Notes under the pieces: generated by a model
The model's input: only the letters and a program-made list of their open reading frames with translations
Database searches by the model: none
What the model was told of the DNA's origin: nothing
Assembly (NCBI GenBank): GCA_025603075.1
Contig: MU626540.1
Span: 1-21,638, forward strand
Direction of reading: 5' to 3'
Source of the DNA: Neoconidiobolus thromboides FSU 785
Taxonomy: Eukaryota > Entomophthoromycota > Entomophthoromycetes > Entomophthorales > Neoconidiobolaceae
DNA: 21,638 nucleotides
Program-made: the position numbers and the translations under genes
Part shown: piece by piece, positions 10,799 to 20,430 of the stretch
How the letters are laid out: each line of letters opens with the position of its first letter
How positions within the stretch are numbered: position 1 is the first letter of the stretch

Positions 10799-10901
10799 TA
10801 CGGGGGTATTTTTTGGCTTCATTATTTTTTCCATCTTTTAGGCACTATTTGGGCGGAAAATTTATTAATAAAATTCTTAAACGCAAAAAAACATTCCCAT
10901 A
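10799..10901 (-). mobile_element. MITE copy 5 (reverse orientation)
   Basis: A 103-bp copy in the same orientation as copy 1: TACGGGGGTATTTTTTGG at the left, ATTTTTTCCATCTTTTAGGC inside, and AAAAAAACATTCCCATA at the right, with TA at both ends. It sits about 380 bp after the P450 stop codon. Confidence 0.8.
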
Positions 10902-11384
10902 TGGATCCAAATCAATTGATAGTTAAAAATCAGCAGCTTTAGTAAAGTTAATGGGGGTAAATACATTCTCGAAAATCAGGCAATTTAAAATTATTAATTT
11001 TCATTGGTTTTTTATTAACACCTTTGTTACTTCAAACTTGTATAATACCGTATGTCCTACTTGGTTTATTGTTTTAAGAGACATTAACTCACAAAAATAA
11101 GATATGAAAATTCAGTGAATAATTTTTAATTTTTAGTTAAATACATTTTTCAATACAATATTTATGTTTTCTAGCCAATGGTTTTTTATAATATAGTGCT
11201 TACTTAGGAAAAAGCATTATTATTAAAATATTTTACCTACGATTCAAATAAATCGCGGCTATAATTTAAAGCTCTTTTAATACACAAAACTATTATCAAT
11301 AAATACTTGACAGATAACTTTGGCCAATATTTTAAAATAGCCTTTTTAAACCTGTTTTTATTTCAAATTGACTATTTTAAGCTA
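10902..11384. other. gene-free AT-rich stretch
   Basis: Nothing convincing. A lone TAATGGGGGTAA near 10949-10960 resembles a MITE end but has no interior or partner. Confidence 0.45.
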
Positions 11385-11387
11385 TCA

Positions 11388-11801
11388 ATTAATAAATTTG
11401 TGACGTTTTTTCAATCCAAAGCTTAATAGTTTCTTGATGGGATTTATTTTCCTAATAGCCGCTTCTTCCCCAACTAAATTTAAATCAAATGGGAGAATTA
11501 CATTTCAGTCATCAAATCCAATCACTTTTGGCTTCCTATCTTCATGTTTAAAAAACCTTGGATGATCTGGATTTAATTTGTCAGTTTCAATAAGTTGTAT
11601 AACACTTCAATCCTTATTGGGCCAATAAGAACTACTCATAAAACTTAGAACTTTTATTGGATGAATGGGGAAAATAAAAATCTCCTGTTCTGGTTGAATG
11701 GTCAAGTATGATTGGCCATATCCCAATTCCATAAAGCAATAGTTGATTGGATTGGTTGGTTTTAATACATCACCCTTAATAAAACAAATAAATTGAGAAT
11801 T
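11388..11801 (-). pseudogene. decayed reading frame with two in-frame TGA codons
   Basis: On the minus strand, 138 codons stay in one frame from 11801 down to 11388, bounded by TAA upstream and TGA-TAG downstream (11387-11382). The only interruptions are TGA at 11607-11609 and 11505-11507. The translation has strong coding character (for example NPINYCFMELGYGQSYLTI, then DHPRFFKHEDRKPKVIGFDD) and less AT-rich codons than its surroundings. Both TGA codons sit where Trp reads naturally (KD-stop-SVIQ, DD-stop-NVILPF), and one TGG is also present, so TGG-to-TGA decay is the simplest reading. I do not recognise the family. The frame begins 48 bp from the tubulin start codon, in divergent orientation, so the tubulin promoter must overlap it. 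It could instead be an exon of a larger gene. Confidence 0.45.
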
Positions 11802-11849
11802 TTACACAATACCTACCTCCTTTAATAAGTTTAATACTAATATTATAAA

Positions 11850-13268
11850 ATGAGAGAAATTGTTCATATCCAAACTGGTCAATGTGGTAATCAAATCGGT
11901 ACCAAATTTTGGGAAGTTATCTCTGAAGAACATGGTATTCTCAGTGATGGTATCTATGGTGGATCTGATGATCAACAATTAGAACGTATCAATGTTTACT
12001 ATAACGAAGCTGCTGATGGTAGATATGTCCCAAGGTAATTTTAATATACTTAGTATTTACAGAATTTTAATCTGGCTAGGTCTATCTTAGTCGATTTAGA
12101 ACCAGGAACAATGGATGCTATCCGTTCCGGTCCTATTGGAAAAATGTTCCGACCAGATAACTTCATTTATGGACAATCCGGTGCTGGTAACAATTGGGCT
12201 AAGGGTTACTACACTGAAGGTGCTGAACTTGTTGATTCTATCCTCGAAGTTGTCCGTAAAGAAGCCGAAGGTTGTGACTCCCTTCAAGGTTTCCAAGTTG
12301 CCCATTCTCTTGGTGGTGGTACTGGTTCAGGTCTTGGTTCTCTTCTTATTTCTAAGATTCGTGAAGAATTTCCAGATCGTATGATGTGTACTTTCTCCGT
12401 TGTTCCATCCCCAAAAGTTTCAGACACTGTTGTCGAACCTTATAACGCTACCCTTACCGTACATCATTTAGTTGAAAATGCTGATGAGACTTTCTGTATT
12501 GATAACGAAGCCCTTTATGATATCTGCTTCCGTACTCTTAAACTTTCTAGCCCTAACTATGGTGATCTTAATCATCTTGTTTCCCAAGTTATGTCAGGTA
12601 TCACTACCTCTCTTCGTTTCCCAGGACAACTTAACGCAGATTTACGTAAGCTTGCTGTCAATTTAATTCCTTTCCCACGTCTTCATTTCTTCATGATTGG
12701 TTTTGCTCCTCTTACTGCCCAAGGTTCTAAGCAGTACAACGCCATTACTGTTCCAGAACTTACTGCTCAAATGTTCGATGCCAGAAATATGATGGCTGCT
12801 TCTGACCCACGTCATGGACGTTATTTAACTTGCGCTGCTTTCTTCCGTGGCCGTCTTTCAATGAAAGAAGTTGAACAACAAATGGCTGATGTTCGTACAA
12901 AGAACTCAGACTACTTCGTTGAATGGATTCCACACAATGTTAAGACTGCTGTATGTAACATTCCACCAGCAGGCCTTAAAATGTCATCTACTTTCGTTGG
13001 TAATAACACTGCTATCCAAGAGCTTTTCAAACGTGTTAACGAACAATTCACTTCTATGTTCCGTCGTAAAGCTTTCACCCATTGGTACACTACTGAAGGT
13101 ATGGATGAGATGGAATTCACTGAAGCCGAGTCCAATATGAATGATTTAGTATCCGAATATCAACAATATCAAGAAGCTACTGTTGGTGAAGATGTTGAGT
13201 ATGAAGCTGAAGAAGATATGGGTGAAATGGAAGGAGAAGCTCATTACGATGATGAAGGTATGGAATAA
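11850..13268 (+). CDS. beta-tubulin, two exons
   Basis: Exons 11850-12034 and 12080-13268 are separated by a 45-bp GT...AG intron that splits an AGG (Arg62) codon, giving 457 residues. The product pairs with alpha-tubulin to form microtubules. The protein starts with the autoregulatory MREI, followed by [12 protein letters not shown]. The nucleotide-binding signature GGGTGSG is at 140-146. The end is very acidic and slightly long for the family (usual about 445-450): after SEYQQYQEA it continues with Glu/Asp, Gly and Met. Positions tied to benzimidazole sensitivity carry the sensitive states Phe167, Glu198 and Phe200. Less common residues include Thr18 and Ser129. Codon use is markedly richer in C-ending codons than the P450, as expected for a highly expressed gene. 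Confidence 0.97.
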
Positions 13269-14382
13269 ATTTTAAGTTAAATTCTATGCTTTCAGTAATA
13301 CGCAATCTTAATTTCTATTTACAATAACTTCGGCCGAGTCTTTTCGTCAATATTTTCCTTTTGCCTTTTAATCAGATTTACCACTTTGCAATAAAAATAA
13401 AGTTAAAAATAATAAATCTAATATTATATTCCAGATATCAATTTTAATTATAATATCATTGATAGCGTTTATTTCACAATAAATATAGCACTGTTTTGTT
13501 AAAAACAATGTTAGTTTAAAGCACTAAAAAGCCAGTTCTAATTCTTCCGATTTTAATATTATTCTTATGTTCTAATCTATTGACCACTTGAGTACTGTAG
13601 GCAAGCATTGCCGTACATATGTTTTTAAATCAAAACAAAATCATGGCGAGCATTACTTGTATTGTTTATACCAAACTAGCCTTTTAGGTACTGGGTTCTA
13701 AAGAAATTGATCTAGTTGACAGGATTGACTCGAAATTATGATTTAATCGAACGGAATTTTTTCCAGACAATTGATACTTGAGGGGTTAAAAAGCGTAATA
13801 TTTTAAATAGTATAATTTTAAGGCAGTAAAACAAAACTATAATTTATAGTACGAAGATTGAAACATAGTAGCTAATTTTGTTAGTTTGTACATATTTATT
13901 GATAGTATAATATGGATTTTATCTGATATAGTATGCTGGTTATGACTCGAAAATTTTTAAATAAAATCAGATATAATTAAACACAAAAATTACTTTGTCC
14001 CATAGTTTACAATAATTCATAGCCTTATAGCTATACAAAACTATAAAATTGTTTTAAGCACAATTTGAATATTCATATACAACAGCAGCTTTGAGCTATC
14101 AAATAAAATAAAAAGAATCCATTTTGTTTTGTTATAGTATATTCTTATAGAGAATTGCTTAAGCTATTTTTCTACTGCTTTATAAAATCTGACTTTAGTA
14201 GACCGAGCTTAATATGAATGTGGCTAAAAAAACACTGCTACACCAAGTTTTAAATATATTTATAAAAATTAAAAAAAATCTATAATTGCAGTTAATTAAA
14301 TTCAAAATGTTACCAAAATAATTTAGTTAAATTAAATCATCTATTTCTTTAAATTTTTTTAGTGTGCTTCTACCCCCATCAC
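13269..14382. other. intergenic, tubulin to mL60
   Basis: The 3' flanks of two convergent genes. An AATAAAAATAAAG string near 13390 could serve tubulin polyadenylation. No coding frame or RNA gene was found. A 21-bp motif at 13927-13947 echoes one at 7467-7487. Confidence 0.45.
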
Positions 14383-14801
14383 TTAAAATCCTGGTGGGGA
14401 AACTCTTGGATGAGGTGTTTTTGTGTATTTAGGAACTTTATGGAGGGCTTTACGATGTCCTTTAGCTGATTTTGAAAATACAGTATATTTTTCTCTTGGA
14501 GTCATTTCATTTTCTTTAGGCAATTTATTGAATTCCTCCTATTTAATCATTTAGTCAAGTCATACGTAGTTTAAATATTATATATATACCAATCGTCTAC
14601 ATGTAAACCCGGATTGATTAAGCTGTTCGACTACTTCATCTACTTGCTTTAATCTCTTACGAACATTAGCCTTACGACTAGCACTCATTCTCCATGGTAC
14701 TTTCCTATTTGTTATTTAGCTTTATAACTTTATTTTAAAAAAGCATCTTACCATAATAATCCACCTAAGCTTACACTCGATGCTCTAAATGCTCCAAACA
14801 T
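14383..14801 (-). CDS. MRPL31: mitochondrial large-subunit ribosomal protein mL60 (MrpL31), three exons
   Basis: Exons on the minus strand are 14801-14752, 14704-14590 and 14538-14383, separated by GT...AG introns of 47 and 51 bp. The first intron splits a Trp codon. The joined frame encodes 106 residues. Its start MFGAFRASSVSLGGLLWKVP, followed by WRMS, and its later blocks LPKENEMTPREKYTVFSKSA and GHRKALHKVPKYTK match the layout of yeast MrpL31 (recognised from memory: MFGPF, GGLLWKIPWRMS, PKENQMS, HKVPKWTK). The protein is a fungal component of the mitochondrial large ribosomal subunit. It is rich in Lys and Arg, as expected for an rRNA-binding protein. It is somewhat shorter than the yeast form because the central region is compact. 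Each exon is too short to stand out as an ORF. It is divergent from homoaconitase. Confidence 0.9.
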
Positions 14802-15333
14802 ATTTTAAAAGAGTTATTTTTTCGCTCCAAAAGATAAAAATAATAATGGGATTAATTGTTTATCCAATCATTACAAATTGTTTTAAAAGTCTGTTCTTTT
14901 TGATAGAGATTTTTTTATGATTAAAATAGATCTTATTCTTTAGATAAATAATAATATAGTATGATTAATATCAACAATTTTAAAATTTTAAACTCAAACT
15001 TTAAATCCATGTTCCAATAAAGTATTAGGGATAAACTTAGAACTATAAAGTCCTAAGTAAAAAATAACTTTTGTTAAAAAAATATTGCGAAATAAAATAC
15101 CTAAACTTATTTTTAATACTGTTATTTCATTATATGTGAATAAGAAGCAATGTATTGTTAAGAAGAGTTTTAATATATTTAAAATAATGTATAAAAAAGT
15201 TAGTATTACATCACTTAAATAAGTTAGTATTTAAAGATAACAACACATGTTGTTACTAAAAAAAGATATTAAATGAAAACTAACTATAAAAATCAAGTTT
15301 AAGGTACCACAATAAAGCAGCAAATGATAAACA

Positions 15334-15342
15334 ATGAGTCAT
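15334..15342. promoter_or_regulatory. Gcn4/CPC1-type site upstream of homoaconitase
   Basis: ATGAGTCAT is a perfect match to the palindromic bZIP site ATGA(C/G)TCAT bound by Gcn4/CPC1, the regulator of general amino-acid control in fungi. It lies 14 bp upstream of a TATA box and 62 bp before the start codon of a lysine-biosynthesis gene, a textbook arrangement for that regulon. Binding is inferred. Confidence 0.6.
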
Positions 15343-15355
15343 TGGCAGAAAATAG

Positions 15356-15365
15356 TATAAAAAGG
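15356..15365 (+). promoter_or_regulatory. TATA box of homoaconitase gene
   Basis: TATAAAAAGG lies about 40 bp before the ATG, downstream of the Gcn4-type site. The short distance implies a short 5' UTR. Confidence 0.5.
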
Positions 15366-15404
15366 ACTAAATGATATGATCAAGGTTATCAATTGAATTA
15401 AATA

Positions 15405-17577
15405 ATGTTGATGAACTTTATAAAAGCCACTAAGGCCAATCCAACCAGACTAAACAATAGAGGTATATCTTCTAGTAAGGTAACCCATGGACAAAATTTA
15501 GTTGAGAAAATAACCCAAAAATATGTACTAAATAACACAGGATTGGTAAAAGCAGGTGATTTTGTTACTATTAAGCCACATCGTATTATGACTCATGATA
15601 ATACCGCTGCTGTTATAAAAAAGTAAGTATTATTTAAATATAGTTTTTTTAATTAAATATATTAGATTTAAATCTATTGGAGTTAAGAAAGTTCATGAAC
15701 CTTCTCAATTAGTATATACAATAGATCATGATGTGCAAAACAAAAGTGATATCAATTTAGCAAAATACGAAAATATTGAGCAATTTGCTAAAAGTAATAG
15801 TGTCGATTTTTATAAAGCTGGTGATGGAATAGGTCACCAAATAATGATAGAACAGGGATATGCCATCCCAAATACATTTACAGTAGCTAGTGATTCACAT
15901 TCAAACATGTATGGTGGTGTAGGTTGTTTAGGGACACCATTGGTAAGGACTGACGCAGCCGCAGTTTGGGCTACTGGTAAAACATGGTGGCAAATACCTA
16001 AAGTGGTTAAATTAGAATTCATTAATGAATTAAATGAAGGTGTTACCGGAAAGGATGTTATCATTACATTATGCCATTTGTTTAACAAAGATCAAGTATT
16101 GAACCATATCATTGAAGTGAGTCCCAATAGTAAATTGAACATTGACGACAGATTGACTATTTCTAACATGTCAACTGAATGGGGTGCCCTTGGTTGTATA
16201 TTTCCAATAGATGATGTTACTATTGATTATTATAATAAGAGGATGTTAAAACTGGGCGACAAACATGAAAGAATTAATAAAGAGTCAATTGATAAATTGA
16301 AGAATGAGCCAATCCATCCAGATAAGGATTCTGTGTACTCGAAACATATTAGATTGGACTTGAGCACAATCCAGCCTTATGTATGTGGGCCAAACTCAAT
16401 TAGCATAGCAGATTCAGCTAACAATTTAGAGGCTCAAAAAATAAAAGTAGATAAAGCATATTTGGTTTCATGCACTAACTCAAGGTTGAGTGATATCAAA
16501 CAAGCAGCTTCAATATTAGATGGGAAAAAAATCAAGGATGGGATACAATTTTACATTGCTGCAGCATCAAAAGAGGTACAAGTAGATGCTGAAAATCTAG
16601 GCTATTGGAATACTTTAGTTAATGCAGGTGCTATACCATTACCTTCTGGTTGTGGACCTTGTGTAGGTTTGGGAACTGGTCTTCTAACCGATGGGGAAGT
16701 AGGTATCTCTGCATCCAATAGGAACTTCAAAGGTAGAATGGGATCAAAGAACGCATTCGCCTATTTAGCATCCCCAGGTATATCAATATAATCTTAGCTA
16801 TAATAGACTGGAACTAACAATTTTAGCTGTTGTGGCTGCTTCATGTTTAAATGGGTATATTAGTGCACCACCTAGAATTAGTTCAATAGAGAAACCAGCA
16901 AAATTTGAAATAACTGAAGTACCTGTTGTTAAGAGTGAAAAAAGGGATAAGAAAAATGAGATATTAGAGGGATTTCCTAATAGTATAAGTGGAGAAATAT
17001 TATACATTGGGAATAAAGATAATTTGAATACTGATGCCATTTACGCTGGAAAACATACTTATAATGATAATCTGACTATGAGTGAAATGCGTAATGTTGC
17101 TATGGAAAATTTCGACTCTAATTTTTTAAATATCTTAAAAGAAGTAAGCTCGTTTTTATAAATAGTTTCTTGATTTAATAAAGTTTTCAGGGAGATATCT
17201 TAATCGGAGGTTATAATTTTGGTACAGGGTCTAGTAGAGAACAGGCAGCAACCGTATTTAAAGCATGTAAAATACAAGCTATAGTTGCTGGTTCATATTC
17301 AGAAACTTATAAGAGAAACGCGATTAACAATGGTGTGCTAGTCTTAACTATCCCAAAATTGATTGACTATTTAAGGACATTAGTCGATATTAATGTCACC
17401 AATACAGTTAAATTAAGATATCAACTATCCTTAGACTTTATCAACTCTAAAGTCAATGTAGTTGAAAAGGATCAAATAGTTAAAACCTTCTCATTTGATC
17501 CAGTCGGAATACAACAGCAACAGTTAGTTGTACTTAATGGGCTAGAAAACTGGGTTAGAAATGAATTGAATATATAA
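15405..17577 (+). CDS. LYS4: homoaconitase, mitochondrial, four exons
   Basis: Exons 15405-15622, 15666-16777, 16827-17143 and 17191-17577 join without stops into 677 residues (yeast Lys4 is 693). Introns are 43, 49 and 47 bp, all GT...AG; the second has AACTAAC at 16812-16818. The enzyme converts homocitrate to homoisocitrate via homoaconitate in the alpha-aminoadipate lysine pathway of the mitochondrial matrix. A basic N-terminal leader (about 1-27) looks like a targeting signal. The [4Fe-4S] ligands are Cys342 (VSCTNSR) and Cys402/Cys405 (SGCGPCVG). TGKTWWQIP and the TTEWGALG-like block STEWGALGCIFPID favour homoaconitase over aconitase. The swivel domain is in exons 3-4 (NFGTGSSREQAA). 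An upstream Gcn4-type site fits amino-acid-responsive control. It is convergent with the repeat-peptide gene, with 147 bp between the stops. Confidence 0.95.
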
Positions 17578-17610
17578 ATGCTGTTTAAAGTTCCAGTTAT
17601 ATTAAGTATG

Positions 17611-17616
17611 AATAAA
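17611..17616 (+). terminator. polyadenylation signal after homoaconitase
   Basis: AATAAA lies 34 bp after the stop codon. On the opposite strand, AATAAA (complement of 17662-17667) lies about 60 bp after the repeat-peptide stop, so the two convergent transcripts may overlap slightly. Confidence 0.45.
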
Positions 17617-17724
17617 TAGCTATATAAAAAAACAAATTATTTTTTTTGATGACAAAATCCTTTTATTATTCGTTATTAACATTAAAGTAATAGAATGAAA
17701 GGATCAATATGGATAAGTGTAGAT

Positions 17725-18219
17725 TTAATGGCGGCGAGCTTCTAGATTTTCTTCGTCTCTGCGGTGACGTCTAGCTCCATGAGGCTCGGCTGATCCTTCT
17801 TCATCTCTACGGTGACGTCTGAGCTCACTTTCTCCTTCATCTCTACGATGACGTCTGGCACCATAGTTTCCTTCTTCATCTCTACGATGACGTCTGAGCT
17901 CACTTTCTCCTTCATCTCTACGGTGACGTCTGGCACCATAGTTTTCTTCTTCATCTCTACGATGACGTCTGGCACCGTAGTTTTCTCCTTCATCTCTACG
18001 ATGACGTCTGGCACCGTAGTTTTCTCCTTCATCTCTACGATGACGTCTGGCACCGTAGTTTTCTCCTTCATCTCTACGGTGACGTCTAGATTCATGAAGT
18101 CTGACTGATTCTACTTCATCTACACCACGATGAAGATCAGAGCCAGTGTTGACGTTAACAGCAGCTCCTAAAACTAACGAAGCCAAAGAAGCAAGAACAA
18201 GAGAGTAAGAAAATTTCAT
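17725..18219 (-). CDS. secreted repeat protein, likely Kex2-processed peptide precursor
   Basis: A 164-residue single-exon protein. Residues 1-18 are a clear signal peptide (MKFSYSLVLASLASLVLG, cut probably near G18/A19). A short spacer (19-44) follows, then nine tandem units starting RRHRRDE and a final RRH at the C terminus. Units are mostly 13 residues: four with cores DEGENYGA or DEEENYGA, one DEEGNYGA, two DEGESEL, one DEEGSAEPHGA and one DEENLEA. Every core is flanked by RR pairs, the cut sites of the Golgi protease Kex2, so secretion would release nine small acidic peptides. This layout (signal, spacer, dibasic-separated repeats) is known from fungal pheromone precursors, Kex2-processed repeat proteins and dikaritin RiPP precursors. 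I cannot tell which applies. No UstYa/DUF3328 oxidase or other maturation gene is in the window. The exact family is unrecognised. Confidence 0.85.
   Translation of the reverse strand: MKFSYSLVLASLASLVLGAAVNVNTGSDLHRGVDEVESVRLHESRRHRRDEGENYGARRHRRDEGENYGARRHRRDEGENYGARRHRRDEEENYGARRHRRDEGESELRRHRRDEEGNYGARRHRRDEGESELRRHRRDEEGSAEPHGARRHRRDEENLEARRH
17728..18087 (-). repeat. tandem repeat, about 39-bp unit, nine units
   Basis: The coding repeat of the secreted protein. Units 2 and 3 (minus-strand order) are identical at the DNA level and unit 1 differs by a silent change, while distal units diverge and change length (36, 39, 36, 48 and 36 bp). This points to recent expansion near the N-terminal end. 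Because the period is a multiple of three, other frames also stay open; those are shadows. Confidence 0.9.
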
Positions 18220-18280
18220 ATTAGATTAAATCAGTAATAATATCAAAGAACAGATATTTAGATTTTTTGAAATACTATGT

Positions 18281-18290
18281 CTTTTTATAT
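18281..18290 (-). promoter_or_regulatory. TATA box of the repeat-peptide gene
   Basis: ATATAAAAAG on the minus strand lies about 62 bp before the start codon, a plausible distance for a short 5' UTR. It is supported by position only. Confidence 0.4.
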
Positions 18291-18354
18291 CATTTCGTGA
18301 TTAGATAATTTGATACATAATGTGTTTTAAAGCCACAAAAACTATAACATATAA

Positions 18355-18621
18355 TACGTTTACAAGTTCAACTTTTATCATTTAGGTTCCCAAGTATATG
18401 TTTATGGTCACGCTTTAAATGAATCACCCAGTTTATTGGCAACTGACCATGTTTTTTTGGATGTGATATTTAGATTACTTTATTTGATTTATTTTAACAA
18501 AATAGCTGATAATTTGATTAAAATATTTATTTTATGTTCATTATTTTGTCTATGTGATCTATTCAAAGTTCTTAAAATCCGGTTTAAACCAGTTAAAATA
18601 TTTTCTTTTTTAAAGCACTGA
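18355..18621 (+). pseudogene. possible exon fragment, unrecognised
   Basis: An 88-codon plus-strand frame without a good ATG. Its first third has coding character (GSQVYVYGHALNESPSLLAT, then DHVFLDV) and is preceded by ATTTAG, which could be a splice acceptor. The rest drifts into AT-rich hydrophobic sequence. No upstream exon can be proposed, because the space is taken by the promoter of the repeat-peptide gene. It could be a relic or simply chance. Confidence 0.25.
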
Positions 18622-19265
18622 TTATTACTATTAAAAGAAAAAGAGCAAATCTTTAAACTCTTTACTAAGAACTATCATAGAAGCTATTTATATTTATTTG
18701 TATCAAACCATGCAGCTTTAGGAAAGTTAAACAGTTAAAGTTCAATCAAAGCAAGTGCAGTTTCGAATATTAACTATATGAACATACTGGATCAATTACT
18801 TACATTCCTAAATAATATAGTAATGCTCTAATTAGTAACTTATCTTGTAGACAGGTGAATGTTATAAATTTTAAAGAAATTGTAGGTGAGGCTATTAGGA
18901 ACAATGTACTATTGAGGTTTGAGATATAATTAGAAATTTGAATTTTTGAATTCCTTAATAAATTTACTTTAAATATTATTTAATCCTATTTAGCAAATGA
19001 ATAATGACTTAGGTATAAAAAGCTCTCTTAGCTAGTCCAAATGTTGAATATACGCTAGTTCTGGATTAAAAATTCTGGAGTTCCATAAGCATATTTAAGA
19101 TACAAAGGGTGATAGTAGACAAATGCATATACAATACATAATAAATGTAAAAAGTGAGTCATTGAAATAATAAATTGTTATGGTGCTATATTGTTGATAC
19201 TTTTAGAAATAAAAAGTTCATTTCTGTTTTAATCCTACATAATGCTCTATGTAACATTGCATTAA
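18622..19265. other. mostly gene-free, one short relic
   Basis: No intact gene. The only coding-like piece is at 18816-18926, listed separately. Confidence 0.4.
18816..18926 (+). pseudogene. short coding-like relic, unrecognised
   Basis: 37 open codons containing INFKEIVGEAIRNNVLLRF, less AT-driven than the flanks. Bounded by stops with no start codon. It is in the same frame as the MutL-like relic about 450 bp downstream, which may be chance. Weak evidence. Confidence 0.2.
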
Positions 19266-19811
19266 AAAAATATTGTATGTGATTCCAATACTAATAATAA
19301 ATTATCTGAAAATGTTATAAATTCCTACAATGTATTACATATAATGAAGCATTTTGTTTTAAAAAGGAAAGTATGTAGTTATGATGTACTTGAAAATTCT
19401 ATCGATGCTGCTGCTCAAGTCATAAATAGTAGACTAAAAGCATTTAAAAATAGCCATTCCCAGTTTTGACAAACTTATATGATTTCTTTTAATATTCCCA
19501 AATTTGATACTAATTTTGGAAACCAAATTATGTATGATGACATGCAATATAATATTTCACATCTTAAAATCTAAAAATGTTCACATTTATAACTTGTTGA
19601 TGCAAAAAGCGATACAAGTTTGCTTACTCAAAATACATTAAAGGAAAGAATAGTCATGTGATTTTCTTTTGGAACTAATATTAATGATGTCGAATATTTC
19701 AGTACTATAGCCTGGTTTCTGAGATAGATTTACAAACTAAGTTTTTCTTACGTTTATAACAATGGTATAAAGTTTGAAGCATATAAATGCATGAGATTAG
19801 AAAACGTATAA
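19266..19811 (+). pseudogene. decayed MutL-homologue-like (MLH3/PMS type) ATPase relic
   Basis: One plus-strand frame of about 181 codons keeps its phase but holds five stops (TGA 19467, two TAA in between, TGA 19659, TAG 19725). Early in it, DVLENSIDAAAQVINSRLK resembles MutL ATPase motif I (ELVxNSIDAxAxxI). About 37 codons on, FDTNFGNQI followed by DDM resembles the motif II block DNGxGI. Later, FSFGT...STIA resembles the GFRGEAL..IA block, followed by SFSYVYNNGIKF, like the beta strands after it. The order matches the N-terminal GHKL domain of mismatch-repair proteins, though spacings are longer than usual. The stops mean no functional product. The assignment was made by eye and could be wrong. 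Confidence 0.45.
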
Positions 19812-19871
19812 AAAATTTGTATTTGAAAACTACAATGCAGATAGAGTTTATAGTTTATCATTGTAAGAGGG

Positions 19872-20210
19872 TAATAGATAAACACTCTGCTTAAGTTTTA
19901 ACTTCTAATTTTTTTACCTTAACTTTGTCATGCTCTATTGTTCCATTTAAAATTTACCATCTATTAAATCACTATCCAATATATATAAAATTAAAGTTAT
20001 TAAAAATAGGAAAATATGCAATATTGAAATAAAATTTAAACATGCAAGCATAGATGTCGAATATCACAAAATAGAATAAAACGATCTAGATAAGAAGTTT
20101 AAGTAATATTTCCAAAATTATATATATTCAAAATAAGTTGAATTGTGAATATAAATTTAGTAGACCAATTTTTTTCTAAAGTTAATGTTGAACCTTTCTT
20201 TGATTTACTA
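19872..20210. other. gene-free AT-rich stretch
   Basis: Nothing recognisable between the MutL-like relic and the next MITE. Confidence 0.45.
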
Positions 20211-20313
20211 TATGGGGGTGTTTTTTTGTGTTTAAGAATTTTACTAACAAATTTTCCGCTTAAATAGCGCTTAAAATATATATAAAATAATGAAGTCAAA
20301 AAACACTCCCATA
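20211..20313 (+). mobile_element. MITE copy 6
   Basis: A 103-bp forward copy from TATGGGGGTG to CACTCCCATA, with TA at both ends. The interior keeps TTTAAGAATTTTACTAACAA and TAGCGCTTAAA, but the usual ATGGAAAAA has drifted to ATATATATAAAA. Confidence 0.85.
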
Positions 20314-20430
20314 TTAACAGTGTTAAAAATAAAGCTTTGCATTAAGTTTTTATAGGACCTACTTTACTTTCGCTTAATATTTTAATAGATTTTACATTTT
20401 TAGAAAGTATATCAAAAATACCCACTACTT

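Larger units (their letters stand above)
14802..15404. other. shared divergent promoter region, mL60 / homoaconitase
   Basis: 603 bp of non-coding DNA between two divergent start codons. The homoaconitase side carries a Gcn4-type site and a TATA box, listed separately. No comparable element is evident on the mL60 side. Confidence 0.55.

Noticed and set aside
10548-10841. 97-codon frame downstream of the P450
   Set aside because: It starts at GTG, is AT-driven hydrophobic sequence, and ends inside MITE copy 5.
11388-11801. Nuclear TGA reassignment to Trp as an explanation for the interrupted frames
   Set aside because: All intact genes here (permease, P450, tubulin, mL60, homoaconitase) use TGG for Trp with no in-frame TGA.
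12096-13140. Overlapping alternative frames within beta-tubulin
   Set aside because: They are shadows of a strongly conserved, unambiguous tubulin coding frame.
15834-17040. Minus-strand frames inside homoaconitase
   Set aside because: They overlap exons with clear aconitase-family motifs and show no family features of their own.
17742-18108. Additional long open frames on both strands across the repeat-peptide gene
   Set aside because: The repeat period is a multiple of three, so several frames stay open. Only the frame with the signal peptide and dibasic-separated units makes biological sense.
20099-20299. 66-codon minus-strand frame
   Set aside because: Most of it lies across or beside MITE copy 6, and it has no protein-like features.
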